Shown: in pieces, positions 1 to 7,303 of the stretch | How positions within the stretch are numbered: the first letter of the stretch is position 1 | Layout of the letters: each line of letters opens with the position of its first letter | From: DATFXM01 sp035315885 | GTDB taxonomy: Bacteria; Acidobacteriota; Blastocatellia; UBA7656 | Assembly (NCBI GenBank): GCA_035315885.1 | Contig: DATFXM010000086.1 | Coordinates: 1-16,174 of the forward strand | Direction of reading: 5' to 3' | Length of the DNA: 16,174 nt | Notes under the pieces: model-generated | Seen by the model: the letters and a program-made list of their open reading frames with translations, nothing else | Databases searched by the model: none | What the model was told of the DNA's origin: nothing | Translations under genes and position numbers: made by a program

Positions 1-2575
1 GCGCGGGTATCAGACACGCCACAAGCGCGACCGACAAAAGCAGGATTGCCATCAAAGTCATCGTAAGCGGCTCAATCGACTCAATGCCGAAGAGTAAACC
101 GGACAAGATCCGCACCAGCGCCAGCGACAAGCCAAGTCCAACGGCAAGGCCCGACATTGCAAGAAGTGTCGCTCTCTTCATCACCGCCGTGAGCACATTT
201 CCAGGCTGGGCACCAAGAGCCATGCGCACTCCAATCTCGCGCGTGCGCACAGAAACCGAGTGTGACATCACGCCGTAAATCCCTATTGAAGCGAGCACGA
301 CAGCGAGAGCGGCGAATCCGGTCAGCAGAAGTGTGGTGAAGCGCTGCGGCGCGACTACTTCACTTGTTAGGTCGTCGAGCGGCCGGATCGAGTAGATCGT
401 CTGGTCGGGGTCGATCTGGGCAAGAGTTTCGCGGATCGGTCCGGCCAGCGCTGCGGCATCTCCCCGGTCGGCTTTGACCACCAGAGACATAGACCACCAA
501 TTCTCCTGTTGATACGAGAAGAAGATGTGTGCGGGTGGCTCATGCATGAGGTCGTCAAACTTCATCGATCCGACAACTCCGACGATCTCCCACGGCACGT
601 TCCACAGCGTGATGTGCTTTCCGATCGGATCTTCGTCGGGGAACTCGTGTCTTGCAAGCTGATCGTTGACGATGATCACCGGAGTCGAGCCTTTGACGTC
701 CCGATCAGTGAAGAATCTTCCGGCGCGCAGCGGAATCCCCATCGCGTTGAAGTAGTCTGAGCTTACCTGGTTGATCAGAGCTATAGGCGTCTGTTCGCTC
801 GATACCGGCGGATGTTCGTCGATCGCATAACCAATGGACGCTCCGAGACTGTTCTTTATCGCCGCGTAACGCACCCCAGGGGTGTTGGCGATGCGCTCCA
901 GCAAGCCGCGGTAAAACGCGCTCACCGCGGCAATGTTGGGGTACTTCGCAAGCGGATCAATTTGCGCGGTCAGCACGCCTGCAGGCTCAAAGCCCACGTT
1001 TATGTGCTGAAGTCTCATGAAGCTCCGGGTCATCATGCCTGCGCCCACGAGCAGAACGGTTGCGAGGGCGATCTCTACGACGACCAGCGACGAGCCGAGA
1101 CGGTTTCTGAGACCGACTGTGCGTCCGCCTTCTCTGAGTGCCCCGTTAAGATCTATTCGAGCAAGCTGAAAGGCGGGTACGAGCCCGAAGAGAACGCTGG
1201 TCAGCAGCGAAACTACCAGCGTGAATCCGAGCGCCATGCCATCTAACTTCAGAGTCGCAACTCTGGAGTTTGCAGCTTCGAGATACTTTGGCAGTCCGCT
1301 AGCGAGGAACTTGATGCACCAGGTCGCAAGGGCCAACCCAAGCGCTCCACCTCCGACCGCCAGCAGCCCGCTCTCGACCAGAAGCTGACGAACCACACGG
1401 AATCTACCGGCGCCGAGGGCAGACCTGATCGCCATCTCGCGTCGTCGTGCATTCGCTCGCGACAGCAACAGGTTCGCTACGTTCGCGCATGCAATCAGCA
1501 GCACGAATCCGACTGCGGCAAACAGCAACAGCAACATCGGACTTATTTCTCGAGTCAGCATCTTTTGAGGGCGAGTCAGAACCAACTGCAAGGTAGAGTT
1601 GGGATCGTTGACAAAACTGCGAAAGATGGCGCTCGCTTCGACGCTCGCCTGGTCTAGAGTGACGCCCGGTTTAAGCCTGCCGATCAGCTCGAGGTAACCT
1701 GCCCGGTCCGCCTCGTCCTTGGCGGTGAAAGCAAGCGGCGTCCAGATGTCGGTCTTGGCGTAGAACCTGAAATCTGCCGGCATGATGCCCACTACCGTGT
1801 ACGATTCACCGTTGATGTTAAGCGATTCTCCGACGATGCCGGCATCGGATGCGAACTTGCGGTCCCAGAGCTCGTGGCTGATCAGCACTACGTGGTCTGA
1901 GCCCGGGCGGTCCTCTTCGGGGAAAAAACCACGGCCCGCTGCCGGTATCACTCCCAGAAGCGGGAAAACGTTGGCGGAGATCTTGTAACCCTGAAGCCGC
2001 TCAGGCTCGCCTCTTCCCAGGAGATTTGCAGGCCAGCCCTTGTTGCTGAGCGCCGCGAGTTCGGTGAACACTGTGTTGCGGTTCTTAAGGTCCAGATAGC
2101 AGGGTGGCGAGAACGGCCACCGCATCTGACCGTCAGGCGTGCGATACAACGCCACGATTTGATCGGGTTGTTGATAAGGGAGAGGCTGCAGCAGCACTGC
2201 GTTGACGACGCTGAAGATGGCTGTGTTTGCGCCGATTCCCACCGCGAGGGTCACGATGGAGATTGCGGTGAACCCCGGTTTGGAGCGGAGCATGCGAAGG
2301 CCGAATCGCAGATCCTGAAACATTTCGTCCTCCAGTCTGAGTTGTTGGAGCCACAAGGCGTCGCGGATCGCGCCAAGGCTTCGGCGGATGAGATCGAGCT
2401 TGCTGCGCCAGTGAAGTTTGTCCCAGTTTGCGAGGAGCAGTTCGCGCGAGGACAACTCGGCCTCCCACTCCCGGCGCCAGTCTGAGCGGAGGCGTTTAGG
2501 GATTATCAACCCGACGACCCGAATGAGTCGGAGGTGCAGTCGCGATGGGGGGCGATTTTGAGCAGTGTTTGACAT
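1..2575 (-). CDS. ADOP-type MacB/FtsX permease, 3' end cut by window
   Basis: A single open frame runs from the ATG at 2575 to the window edge (858 codons), with no stop. Residues 1-90 are a hydrophilic, Trp/Arg-rich N-terminal extension (RSDWRREWEAEL at about 30-41), typical of acidobacterial duplicated orphan permeases (ADOP). MFQDLRFGLRMLRSKPGF at 85-102 leads into the first membrane helix (AISIVTLAVGIGANTAIFSV) and a MacB-type periplasmic core domain. Next comes an FtsX permease block (NARRREMAIRSALGAGRFR, then helices), a second core domain, and a second FtsX block (TREIGVRMALGAQPGNVL). The last visible residues, LLFGIESIEPLTMTLMAILL and onward, are the usual final helix, so only about 20 residues should be missing. 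ADOPs lack their own ATPase; the substrate is unknown, and MacB relatives act in export or mechanotransmission. The gene follows its PadR regulator by 27 nt and has no clear Shine-Dalgarno sequence, so translational coupling is possible. Confidence 0.93.
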   Translation of the reverse strand, partial: MSNTAQNRPPSRLHLRLIRVVGLIIPKRLRSDWRREWEAELSSRELLLANWDKLHWRSKLDLIRRSLGAIRDALWLQQLRLEDEMFQDLRFGLRMLRSKPGFTAISIVTLAVGIGANTAIFSVVNAVLLQPLPYQQPDQIVALYRTPDGQMRWPFSPPCYLDLKNRNTVFTELAALSNKGWPANLLGRGEPERLQGYKISANVFPLLGVIPAAGRGFFPEEDRPGSDHVVLISHELWDRKFASDAGIVGESLNINGESYTVVGIMPADFRFYAKTDIWTPLAFTAKDEADRAGYLELIGRLKPGVTLDQASVEASAIFRSFVNDPNSTLQLVLTRPQKMLTREISPMLLLLFAAVGFVLLIACANVANLLLSRANARRREMAIRSALGAGRFRVVRQLLVESGLLAVGGGALGLALATWCIKFLASGLPKYLEAANSRVATLKLDGMALGFTLVVSLLTSVLFGLVPAFQLARIDLNGALREGGRTVGLRNRLGSSLVVVEIALATVLLVGAGMMTRSFMRLQHINVGFEPAGVLTAQIDPLAKYPNIAAVSAFYRGLLERIANTPGVRYAAIKNSLGASIGYAIDEHPPVSSEQTPIALINQVSSDYFNAMGIPLRAGRFFTDRDVKGSTPVIIVNDQLARHEFPDEDPIGKHITLWNVPWEIVGVVGSMKFDDLMHEPPAHIFFSYQQENWWSMSLVVKADRGDAAALAGPIRETLAQIDPDQTIYSIRPLDDLTSEVVAPQRFTTLLLTGFAALAVVLASIGIYGVMSHSVSVRTREIGVRMALGAQPGNVLTAVMKRATLLAMSGLAVGLGLSLALVRILSGLLFGIESIEPLTMTLMAILLLSVALVACLIPA

Positions 2576-2602
2576 AGACGCCGGCCCGTTTTTTGGCGAT
2601 AG

Positions 2603-2935
2603 TCAGGCTCGTTCGCGAGTCGGTCTGATCTTGCCGGTTTGAGGCAAGAAGTTTTCGAGGAGCCGATAGCGTTTAAGCGCGTCTGCGAGGGCGTCGTTGC
2701 CATCTCCGGTGAGTTCGTAGTATTTGCGAGGCGGTCGTTGTTCTTTTTGAGCTATGTGGGCTTTTTCCCATTTCGAGTCTACGAGGCCGGCTTCTTCTAG
2801 TCGTCTGAGAGCGGGGTAGACGGTGCCGCTGGGCAGACCGGTGATATCCATGATGTCGAAGCCGTATTGGTAGCCGTTTGCGAGTGCCTGAAGAATGACT
2901 GCGGCGGAGTGTGAGATATAAGGCTTTTGTCCCAT
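2603..2935 (-). CDS. PadR-family transcriptional regulator
   Basis: This 110-residue winged-helix protein is the length of a short (subfamily 2) PadR repressor. The PadR signature is clear: ILQALANGYQYGFDIMDITG (about 14-33), then the recognition-helix stretch GTVYPALRRLEEAGLV (37-52), then the wing with RKYYELTGDG (69-78). The ATG at 2935 is supported by GAGGGAGG ending about 5 nt upstream. It lies first in a two-gene unit with the ADOP permease, the arrangement usual in acidobacteria, so it most likely represses that permease and itself in response to an unknown ligand. A palindrome over its own -10 box (2987-3002) is the likely operator. Confidence 0.93.
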   Translation of the reverse strand: MGQKPYISHSAAVILQALANGYQYGFDIMDITGLPSGTVYPALRRLEEAGLVDSKWEKAHIAQKEQRPPRKYYELTGDGNDALADALKRYRLLENFLPQTGKIRPTRERA

Positions 2936-2986
2936 CGAACCCTCCCTCGATTTCTTTCGGTCGAGTCAGCTCATCCCTGAATAGTT

Positions 2987-3002
2987 TTCTATTTATATAG
3001 AA
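2987..3002. promoter_or_regulatory. Palindromic operator over the padR -10 box
   Basis: TTCTAT-TTAT-ATAGAA is a perfect 6-bp inverted repeat with a 4-bp centre. The -10 hexamer (2992-2997) lies entirely inside it. PadR repressors are homodimers that bind AT-rich dyads in their own promoters, so autoregulation by blocking the -10 is the natural reading. Binding itself is inferred. Confidence 0.6.
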
Positions 3003-3020
3003 CGCTACATAGGGTGTCAA
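2992..3020 (-). promoter_or_regulatory. Sigma70-type promoter of padR-ADOP
   Basis: Read on the minus strand: a perfect -35 TTGACA (3020-3015), a 17-bp spacer, then TATAAA (2997-2992), about 57 bp upstream of the padR ATG. Spacing and both hexamers are near consensus, making this the best promoter in the window. Confidence 0.8.
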
Positions 3021-3029
3021 GGGGACAGG

Positions 3030-3162
3030 AGTGCTGAGTGCTGAGTTCCAACCCCTTTGGGGGTTGCGTCGATATTTGAGCCGCCACCCAGGGTAGCCGC
3101 GGACGGCAACCCTGGGCTCTGGCCTGCAACCCCTTTGGGGTTGGAACTCAGCACTCAGCACT
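3030..3162. repeat. Nested inverted repeat, GTGCTGA-heptad arms
   Basis: The outer arms 3030-3053 and 3139-3162 are perfect 24-bp reverse complements; each holds tandem heptads (GTGCTGA GTGCTGA, or their complement). Inside each arm end is its own short palindrome, CAACCCC-TTT-GGGGTTG type (around 3049-3066 and 3127-3143). The centre holds CCCAGGGT (3087-3094) pairing with ACCCTGGG (3109-3116), enclosing GCCG/CGGC (3096-3099/3104-3107). The whole is a three-level cruciform or hairpin lying between the padR promoter and the promoter of the small membrane protein gene. It has no coding capacity that I believe. Confidence 0.9.
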
Positions 3163-3184
3163 CATCAGTTACCCCGGGCAGGTA

Positions 3185-3211
3185 TTGCCACCAGAAGATT
3201 TGGTGTATAAT
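3185..3211 (+). promoter_or_regulatory. Candidate promoter of small membrane protein gene
   Basis: A perfect -10 TATAAT (3206-3211) is preceded by TTGCCA (3185-3190) at a short 15-bp spacing. The 8-bp direct repeat TGCCACCA occurs at 3186-3193 and 3211-3218, overlapping both hexamers, and could be a regulator site. The -10 is convincing, the -35 less so. Confidence 0.5.
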
Positions 3212-3291
3212 GCCACCAAGGCGCTGATGTCCGCCGTTATTTCAAAGTTATCCGGCTTCATCAAGTTCTTAACCTGGCAGGGAGAATGATC

Positions 3292-3510
3292 ATGAAAGCC
3301 ATACTGTTAGTGGTTGGACTGATTGGCCTGGCGGGCGGGTGCTGGTTTACTTACCAGTACATGTACACGGCCGTTGCCGATGCCAAACGCACCGATCTTG
3401 TTATTGGCGGGGTCGCATTCGCCATAGCCCTGATCTGCTTTGCGATCTTCTTCTTCAAGAAATTTAGAGAAGAGGGCGAACAAGGCGACATAAGCATCAC
3501 GAAATTCTGA
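3292..3510 (+). CDS. Small two-helix membrane protein, unknown function
   Basis: About 72 residues: MKAILLVVGLIGLAGGCWFT is a first hydrophobic helix, a short polar loop (TAVADAKRTD) follows, then a second helix (VIGGVAFAIALICFAIFFF) and a charged tail, KKFREEGEQGDISITKF. Two in-frame ATGs lie at 3286 and 3292. AGGGAG (3279-3284) is 7 nt from the second but only 1 nt from the first, so I place the start at 3292. The lysines after helix 2 suggest both ends are cytoplasmic. I do not recognise a family. It is single, convergent with the aminotransferase gene, and has its own promoter. Confidence 0.75.
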   Translation: MKAILLVVGLIGLAGGCWFTYQYMYTAVADAKRTDLVIGGVAFAIALICFAIFFFKKFREEGEQGDISITKF

Positions 3511-3528
3511 TGCGGGCTACAGGGGGTT

Positions 3529-3552
3529 GGGGCAGCGGCTCTCGGCCGCCCT
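3529..3552. terminator. Possible bidirectional terminator
   Basis: GCGGC-TCTCG-GCCGC (3535-3549), extended by flanking GG/CC, is a compact hairpin in the 62-nt space between two convergent stop codons. There is no clean T-run on either side, so intrinsic termination is uncertain. Confidence 0.3.
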
Positions 3553-3572
3553 TACCCTTGCGTTAGACCCCG

Positions 3573-4781
3573 TCACACTGCCGAGTGGCTCTTGACGAGG
3601 GACCGCGCCAACTCGTTCATGCGGCTCACGCCCTTCTTTATTTCTTCCAGCGAGTTCGCGTAGGAAATCCTCAAATAGCCTTCGGCGCCAAACGCAGAGC
3701 CACCAGTGACTACTACTCGCGCCTCATCGAGCAGGAGCTTTGCCAATCCGCACGAATCAGATACTTGTGTGCCGAACAGACCTCTCACGTCCGGCATCAC
3801 GTAAAACGCACCCTCCGGCAAGTCACAACTTATTCCAGGAATCTCGTTTAACGCCGGTACCAGCCAGTCCCGCCTCCGCTGATACTCATCTATCATCTCG
3901 CGAACCGATTCCTGAGGACCTAATGCCGCTTCGATTCCAGCCCGTTGCGTCATCGAGTTGGCATTAGACGTTGAGTGACTTTGAACCTTGAGCATCGAGC
4001 GAATCCACTCATGCCTGGCAAGAGCGAAACCCAGTCTCCAGCCGGTCATCGCATGTGATTTCGAGAACGAGCCGCACACACACAATCTCTTCCTGAGCTC
4101 GCTGCTCAACTGGCCTGCGGTGAACGGCGCGGCGGGCGGATATGCGAAGTGGAGGTAACATTCATCGCTTAGGACCCACACGTCGTGTTCCGCTGCCACC
4201 TCGACAATTCGCTTGAACTCCGCGGGCGGAATTATCCGGCCGCTCGGATTGTTGGGCGAGTTGATGATTAACATGCGGGTCTTGGGGGTTATCGACTGGC
4301 GAACGATCTCAGCGGTGAGAAGGAAATGAGTTGGGGCGGTGTCGATGAACACCGGCTCGGCGCGAAGGAACCGGGCGATTTCGGGGAAGGTGACCCAATA
4401 GGGCCTTGGTATCAGAACTTCATCGCCGGGATCGACCAGCGCGGCCATCGCGTTAAAAATCGCCTGTTTCCCACCGACGGTCACGAGCACGTCGGACGGG
4501 TCGTAATCGACGTCGAAATCCCGCTTCAACATCTCGGTGATGGCCTGCCGAAGCGGAGCGATACCGCTGGTGGCGGTGTACTTCGTGAAGTTCTCCTCTA
4601 TAGCGCGTTCCGCTGCGTCTTTGACGTTTCGCGGGGTGGGGAAGTCGGGTTCGCCGGCTCCCAGGTCTACGATGTCGACTCCCTGCGCCTTGAGCCGTTC
4701 GGCCTCCATCAACACTGCAAGCGTAGAAGAAACCGCCATGTCGGCGGTATAAATCGATTCCTTGAAAATAACTTCTGTCAT
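3573..4781 (-). CDS. PLP-dependent class I aminotransferase (aspartate aminotransferase-like)
   Basis: A 402-residue fold-type I aminotransferase of full length. Visible landmarks: DLGAGEPDFPTP (39-50, substrate loop), TKYTATSGIAPLR (66-78), TVGGKQAIFN (101-110), INSPNNPSG (173-181, with the Asn that contacts PLP), LSDECY (204-209, Asp206 binds the pyridine nitrogen), SGSFSKSHAMTGWRLGF (Lys241 forms the Schiff base), and YLRISYANS near the C-terminus with the carboxylate-binding Arg. This pattern fits the Thermus-type aspartate/prephenate aminotransferase group; the exact amino-acid specificity cannot be read from sequence. GAGG lies about 4 nt before the ATG. It starts 24 nt after coaD stops, so the two are probably co-transcribed. 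Confidence 0.9.
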   Translation of the reverse strand: MTEVIFKESIYTADMAVSSTLAVLMEAERLKAQGVDIVDLGAGEPDFPTPRNVKDAAERAIEENFTKYTATSGIAPLRQAITEMLKRDFDVDYDPSDVLVTVGGKQAIFNAMAALVDPGDEVLIPRPYWVTFPEIARFLRAEPVFIDTAPTHFLLTAEIVRQSITPKTRMLIINSPNNPSGRIIPPAEFKRIVEVAAEHDVWVLSDECYLHFAYPPAAPFTAGQLSSELRKRLCVCGSFSKSHAMTGWRLGFALARHEWIRSMLKVQSHSTSNANSMTQRAGIEAALGPQESVREMIDEYQRRRDWLVPALNEIPGISCDLPEGAFYVMPDVRGLFGTQVSDSCGLAKLLLDEARVVVTGGSAFGAEGYLRISYANSLEEIKKGVSRMNELARSLVKSHSAV

Positions 4782-4805
4782 CGTCCTCTTTTCCTTTGTG
4801 CTCGC

Positions 4806-5282
4806 CTATGGTTGAGATCTCTGCTGCATCCTGCGTTCAACCTCTTCGGGCACCAGCCCGTGGATTGCGCCTCCAAGCTTGAATACTTCCTTTATTAGTC
4901 GCGAACTCAAGTACGAGTAGGCCTCGGCCGCCATCAAGAAGACGGTTTCGATTCCGGGTGCGAGCCGGCGGTTCATCAAGGCCATCTGGAGCTCGTACTC
5001 ATAGTCGGAGACTGCCCTGATCCCTCGCACAATCACTTGCGCCTGTTTTTGGAGCGCATAGTGAACGAGCAGTCCGTCGAAGGTATCGACTTTGACATTT
5101 GAGTGAGGAATGACCTCTCGCATCATGTCCACGCGTTCGGCGGCACTGAACATTGGTTGTTTGTCCTGATTCAGCAGCAACGCCACGATCACTTCGTCAA
5201 ACAGCTTGGCCGAGCGATCGATGATGTCGAGATGGCCCATCGTTATCGGGTCAAAAGACCCAGGATAGATTGCCCGGCGCAT
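4806..5282 (-). CDS. coaD: Phosphopantetheine adenylyltransferase
   Basis: The enzyme makes dephospho-CoA from 4'-phosphopantetheine and ATP, the fourth step of coenzyme A synthesis, in the cytoplasm. At 158 residues it has the normal bacterial CoaD length. The nucleotidyltransferase motif YPGSFDPITMGHLDII (6-21) includes the TxGH signature with His17. VRGIRAVSDYEYELQMALMN (about 84-103) and the C-terminal YSYLSSRLIKEV (an ISSTxVR-equivalent) are also diagnostic. AGGAG lies 9 nt before the ATG. It is in the order rsmD-coaD, a pairing common across bacteria, though here 116 nt separate them and coaD has its own candidate promoter. Confidence 0.97.
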   Translation of the reverse strand: MRRAIYPGSFDPITMGHLDIIDRSAKLFDEVIVALLLNQDKQPMFSAAERVDMMREVIPHSNVKVDTFDGLLVHYALQKQAQVIVRGIRAVSDYEYELQMALMNRRLAPGIETVFLMAAEAYSYLSSRLIKEVFKLGGAIHGLVPEEVERRMQQRSQP

Positions 5283-5329
5283 AAGTGAATTCTCCTGAAG
5301 CCTCGAGATGCTGCGAGTTTATGGTCGCG

Positions 5330-5359
5330 ATACTAGCACAAGGCGCGTCAGCTTGTCAG
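5330..5359 (-). promoter_or_regulatory. Candidate coaD promoter
   Basis: On the minus strand CTGACA (5359-5354), an 18-bp spacer and TAGTAT (5335-5330) fit a sigma70 promoter about 48 bp upstream of the coaD ATG, in the gap after rsmD. Confidence 0.4.
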
Positions 5360-5398
5360 TCGGTGCGATCGATCTAAGCGAGTGCAAATCGGCGAAAG

Positions 5399-5962
5399 TC
5401 AGCTTCTCGAATAGAACGAGAGCGACGACTCTCCTTGATGGAGCTCGCGATACCGTGAAAGCACGCCGTACTGATCCGCAGTGTCCAGCTTTGCCCGGTG
5501 CTCGACGACCACGACACCCTTCTTGTCCAGAAGCCGGCCCGTTCCCAGCTGTCTCATGATGCTTTCGTACAGTCCCGATTCGTAGGGCGGATCAAAGAAC
5601 ACAAGGTCGAAGTTCTGTCGTTGATCTATCAGTCGGCGTAGCGCACGCGTGGCTTCTGCCTGAATGAGTGCCGCGGAAACGTTGTCTTCAGTTGACAGAC
5701 CTATTGATCGAAGATTCTCCTGTATGACCCTGCAAGCCTTCGGAGAGCGTTCAATGAAGGTTGCGGCGTTTGCACCCCGGCTCAACGCCTCGATCCCCAC
5801 CGCTCCTGAGCCTGCGCACAGGTCAAGGAACACGGAGCCCGGTACGAGCGGTGAGAGAATATTGAAGAGAGTCTCTCGCAGTCGATCCGAAGTGGGTCTC
5901 ACGTCGGGACCGGCGACCGTCTTCAGCCGCCTCCCGCGATAGATTCCAGCGATGATTCTCAT
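5399..5962 (-). CDS. rsmD: 16S rRNA (guanine966-N2)-methyltransferase
   Basis: It methylates G966 of 16S rRNA using S-adenosylmethionine during 30S assembly. The 187 residues show the whole family pattern: MRIIAGIYRGRRL at the N-terminus, RPTSDRLRETLFNIL (22-36), the SAM-binding motif FLDLCAGSGAVGIEALSRGA (45-64), FIERSP (69-74), and the catalytic DPPY (124-127) within LVFFDPPYESG. No good Shine-Dalgarno sequence is visible before the ATG. It heads the rsmD-coaD-aminotransferase run. Confidence 0.96.
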   Translation of the reverse strand: MRIIAGIYRGRRLKTVAGPDVRPTSDRLRETLFNILSPLVPGSVFLDLCAGSGAVGIEALSRGANAATFIERSPKACRVIQENLRSIGLSTEDNVSAALIQAEATRALRRLIDQRQNFDLVFFDPPYESGLYESIMRQLGTGRLLDKKGVVVVEHRAKLDTADQYGVLSRYRELHQGESSLSFYSRS

Positions 5963-6021
5963 TTGGACGAGTCATAGTACGGCAGTGTGTATGCGGCAAT
6001 CCAGCAGACCCGGAATGAATT

Positions 6022-6121
6022 AGTTCTCAGTTCTGAGTTCTGAGTCATGTGGCTGCGCGCTGGTGCTGATGACGAGCGCAGTAACTCATAACTCATAACT
6101 CAGAACTCAGAACTCAGAACT
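6022..6121. repeat. Inverted repeat with GTTCTGA-heptad arms
   Basis: Left arm 6022-6045 and right arm 6098-6121 match as reverse complements at 23 of 24 positions. Arms are tandem heptads (GTTCTGA / AACTCAG); the right side continues inward with two AACTCAT units (6083-6096). The loop contains CTGCGC (6053-6058) facing GCGCAG (6075-6080), a second stem. This is the main content of the 313-bp gene-free stretch 5963-6275; the remainder (6122-6260) shows no convincing promoter, only scattered TTGACT-like hexamers. Confidence 0.9.
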
Positions 6122-6275
6122 TGAGATATGACACGTTGTGAGTTGACTTTTTGACTTGCCGGAAAGCAAAATCCAGCCGGTTCTGATTTCAGAGTAACGA
6201 TGCCAGCAGTCGCGGCTTTGGGTTTGCCGGTTTGACCGGGCGCGCTTAGAACGCCATCCCAGGAGCACCAATCAG

Positions 6276-6956
6276 GTGAAGTCATCCAGAGACAGGCTGA
6301 TCATTTTGTCGATCGCGCTATCGACTATTATGTTGTCCACTATGTTGTCCACCGCAGCCGCCGCTGGTCAGACGACCGGAGTGCTGAAGGGCAAGATCCA
6401 GGACGAAAAAGGCAAGCCCATTTCGGGAGCGGAAGTCAGAGTCACTCGCAACCGCGATCGGTTCACAAAAGATACCCGAACCGATGAAGCCGGAGCGTAC
6501 TCGTTCGAACTGGAGCCTGATGATTACGTAGTCAGCTTCGATGCGGAGGGATTTCAGGGCGGAACTCTTGTGCAGATGCAACAAGTCGAAGCGGGCAAAG
6601 AAAACGTGGTAAAGACCATCCGACTGGAGAAAGCTCGCAAGAAGACTTCGCTGATCCGCGGCGCGGTGTTCGATGCTGGGGGTCGAGCGCTGGCGGGCGT
6701 TAAGCTCAAGCTGGTGCGGGTCGCTACGGCTGAGGAAGAACAGGAGCATCGCAAGCCCAAGTCGCTGTCGATGGATTACATTTCGAATAGCCGCGGAGAG
6801 TTCGCGTTTCGTTTGCCGGCTCAGCGAGCCAGATACAAGGTGACAGTTACCGCTAATGGTTACAAGACCGATTCAAGAACGGTCGATGTAAACGAGGACG
6901 AGTCCGTTCCTCTAGCTTTTTCGCTGGAACCGGTGAAGAAGCAGAGCGACAAATAG
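6276..6956 (+). CDS. Secreted protein with two carboxypeptidase-regulatory-like domains
   Basis: 226 residues from a GTG start; AGGAG at 6261-6265 is 10 nt upstream. The N-terminus is a signal peptide: basic MKSSRDR, a hydrophobic stretch IILSIALSTIMLSTMLSTAAAA, and cleavage likely after the alanines. Two beta-sandwich repeats of the CarboxypepD_reg type follow: about 36-120 (LKGKIQDEKGKPISGAEV, then TDEAGAYSFEL and DYVVSFDAEGF) and about 125-220 (IRGAVFDAGGRALAGVKL, then NSRGEFAFRL and YKVTVTANGY). These domains are structural, found in surface and transport proteins of acidobacteria and Bacteroidota; no catalytic residues are present. A 12-bp tandem duplication (TATGTTGTCCAC, 6329-6352) gives the repeated MLST in the signal peptide. 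A helix-turn-helix gene follows 3 nt downstream. Confidence 0.85.
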   Translation: MKSSRDRLIILSIALSTIMLSTMLSTAAAAGQTTGVLKGKIQDEKGKPISGAEVRVTRNRDRFTKDTRTDEAGAYSFELEPDDYVVSFDAEGFQGGTLVQMQQVEAGKENVVKTIRLEKARKKTSLIRGAVFDAGGRALAGVKLKLVRVATAEEEQEHRKPKSLSMDYISNSRGEFAFRLPAQRARYKVTVTANGYKTDSRTVDVNEDESVPLAFSLEPVKKQSDK

Positions 6957-6959
6957 CAG

Positions 6960-7298
6960 ATGAGACAGACGGCTACTGAACCCGAGCAAGGCGACCGCTC
7001 GACTGGCGGAGAAGCGGAGCACGCGTCCGCTCAGAACAAGGACAAGAAGAGCGAGTATTTGACAGCGCGGCAGCTAGCGGGTGTGTTGCAGGTCAGCGAG
7101 GCGACGATTCATCGGCTGAGGCGAGCAGGAAAGATTCCGGCGGTTATGCTGACGGATCGATTGATCAGGTTCAACCTTCGCGAGGTACAGCGAGCGTTAA
7201 GGTCTCAGCGAGCGACTGCAGATCCGGGTGACGAGACGGAGGAGTCGGCTTCAAGCCCTCAGCTCTCGTTTGACGACTTCAGTTCGGAGTTCGGCTAA
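6960..7298 (+). CDS. MerR/excisionase-type helix-turn-helix protein
   Basis: A 112-residue DNA-binding protein. Residues 33-80 form a HTH_17-like domain: YLTARQLAGVLQVSEATIHR (helix-turn-helix), RRAGKIPAVMLTDRLIRFNL (wing), EVQRAL (last helix). The N-terminal 30 residues are polar and the C-terminus is acidic (DPGDETEESASS, ending DDFSSEFG), both probably disordered. The ATG lies 3 nt after the previous stop and lacks its own Shine-Dalgarno sequence, so its translation is probably coupled to the secreted protein gene. No phage or integrase genes are near, so an excisionase role is unlikely; a small regulator is more plausible. Its target is unknown. Confidence 0.8.
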   Translation: MRQTATEPEQGDRSTGGEAEHASAQNKDKKSEYLTARQLAGVLQVSEATIHRLRRAGKIPAVMLTDRLIRFNLREVQRALRSQRATADPGDETEESASSPQLSFDDFSSEFG

Positions 7299-7303
7299 GG
7301 ACT

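Noticed and set aside
812..2485. Several plus- and minus-strand frames over the permease region
   Set aside because: The single minus-strand ADOP frame is open from 2575 to 1 and matches the family along its whole length; the others are shadows.
2673..3161. Minus-strand frame of 162 codons covering the nested repeat, the padR promoter and part of padR
   Set aside because: It is translated repeat sequence followed by an out-of-frame shadow of padR, with no plausible start.
6960..7298. HTH protein as a phage excisionase marking an integrated element
   Set aside because: No integrase, attachment repeats or phage genes are nearby; the surrounding genes are housekeeping, and this HTH type is also common in ordinary regulators.
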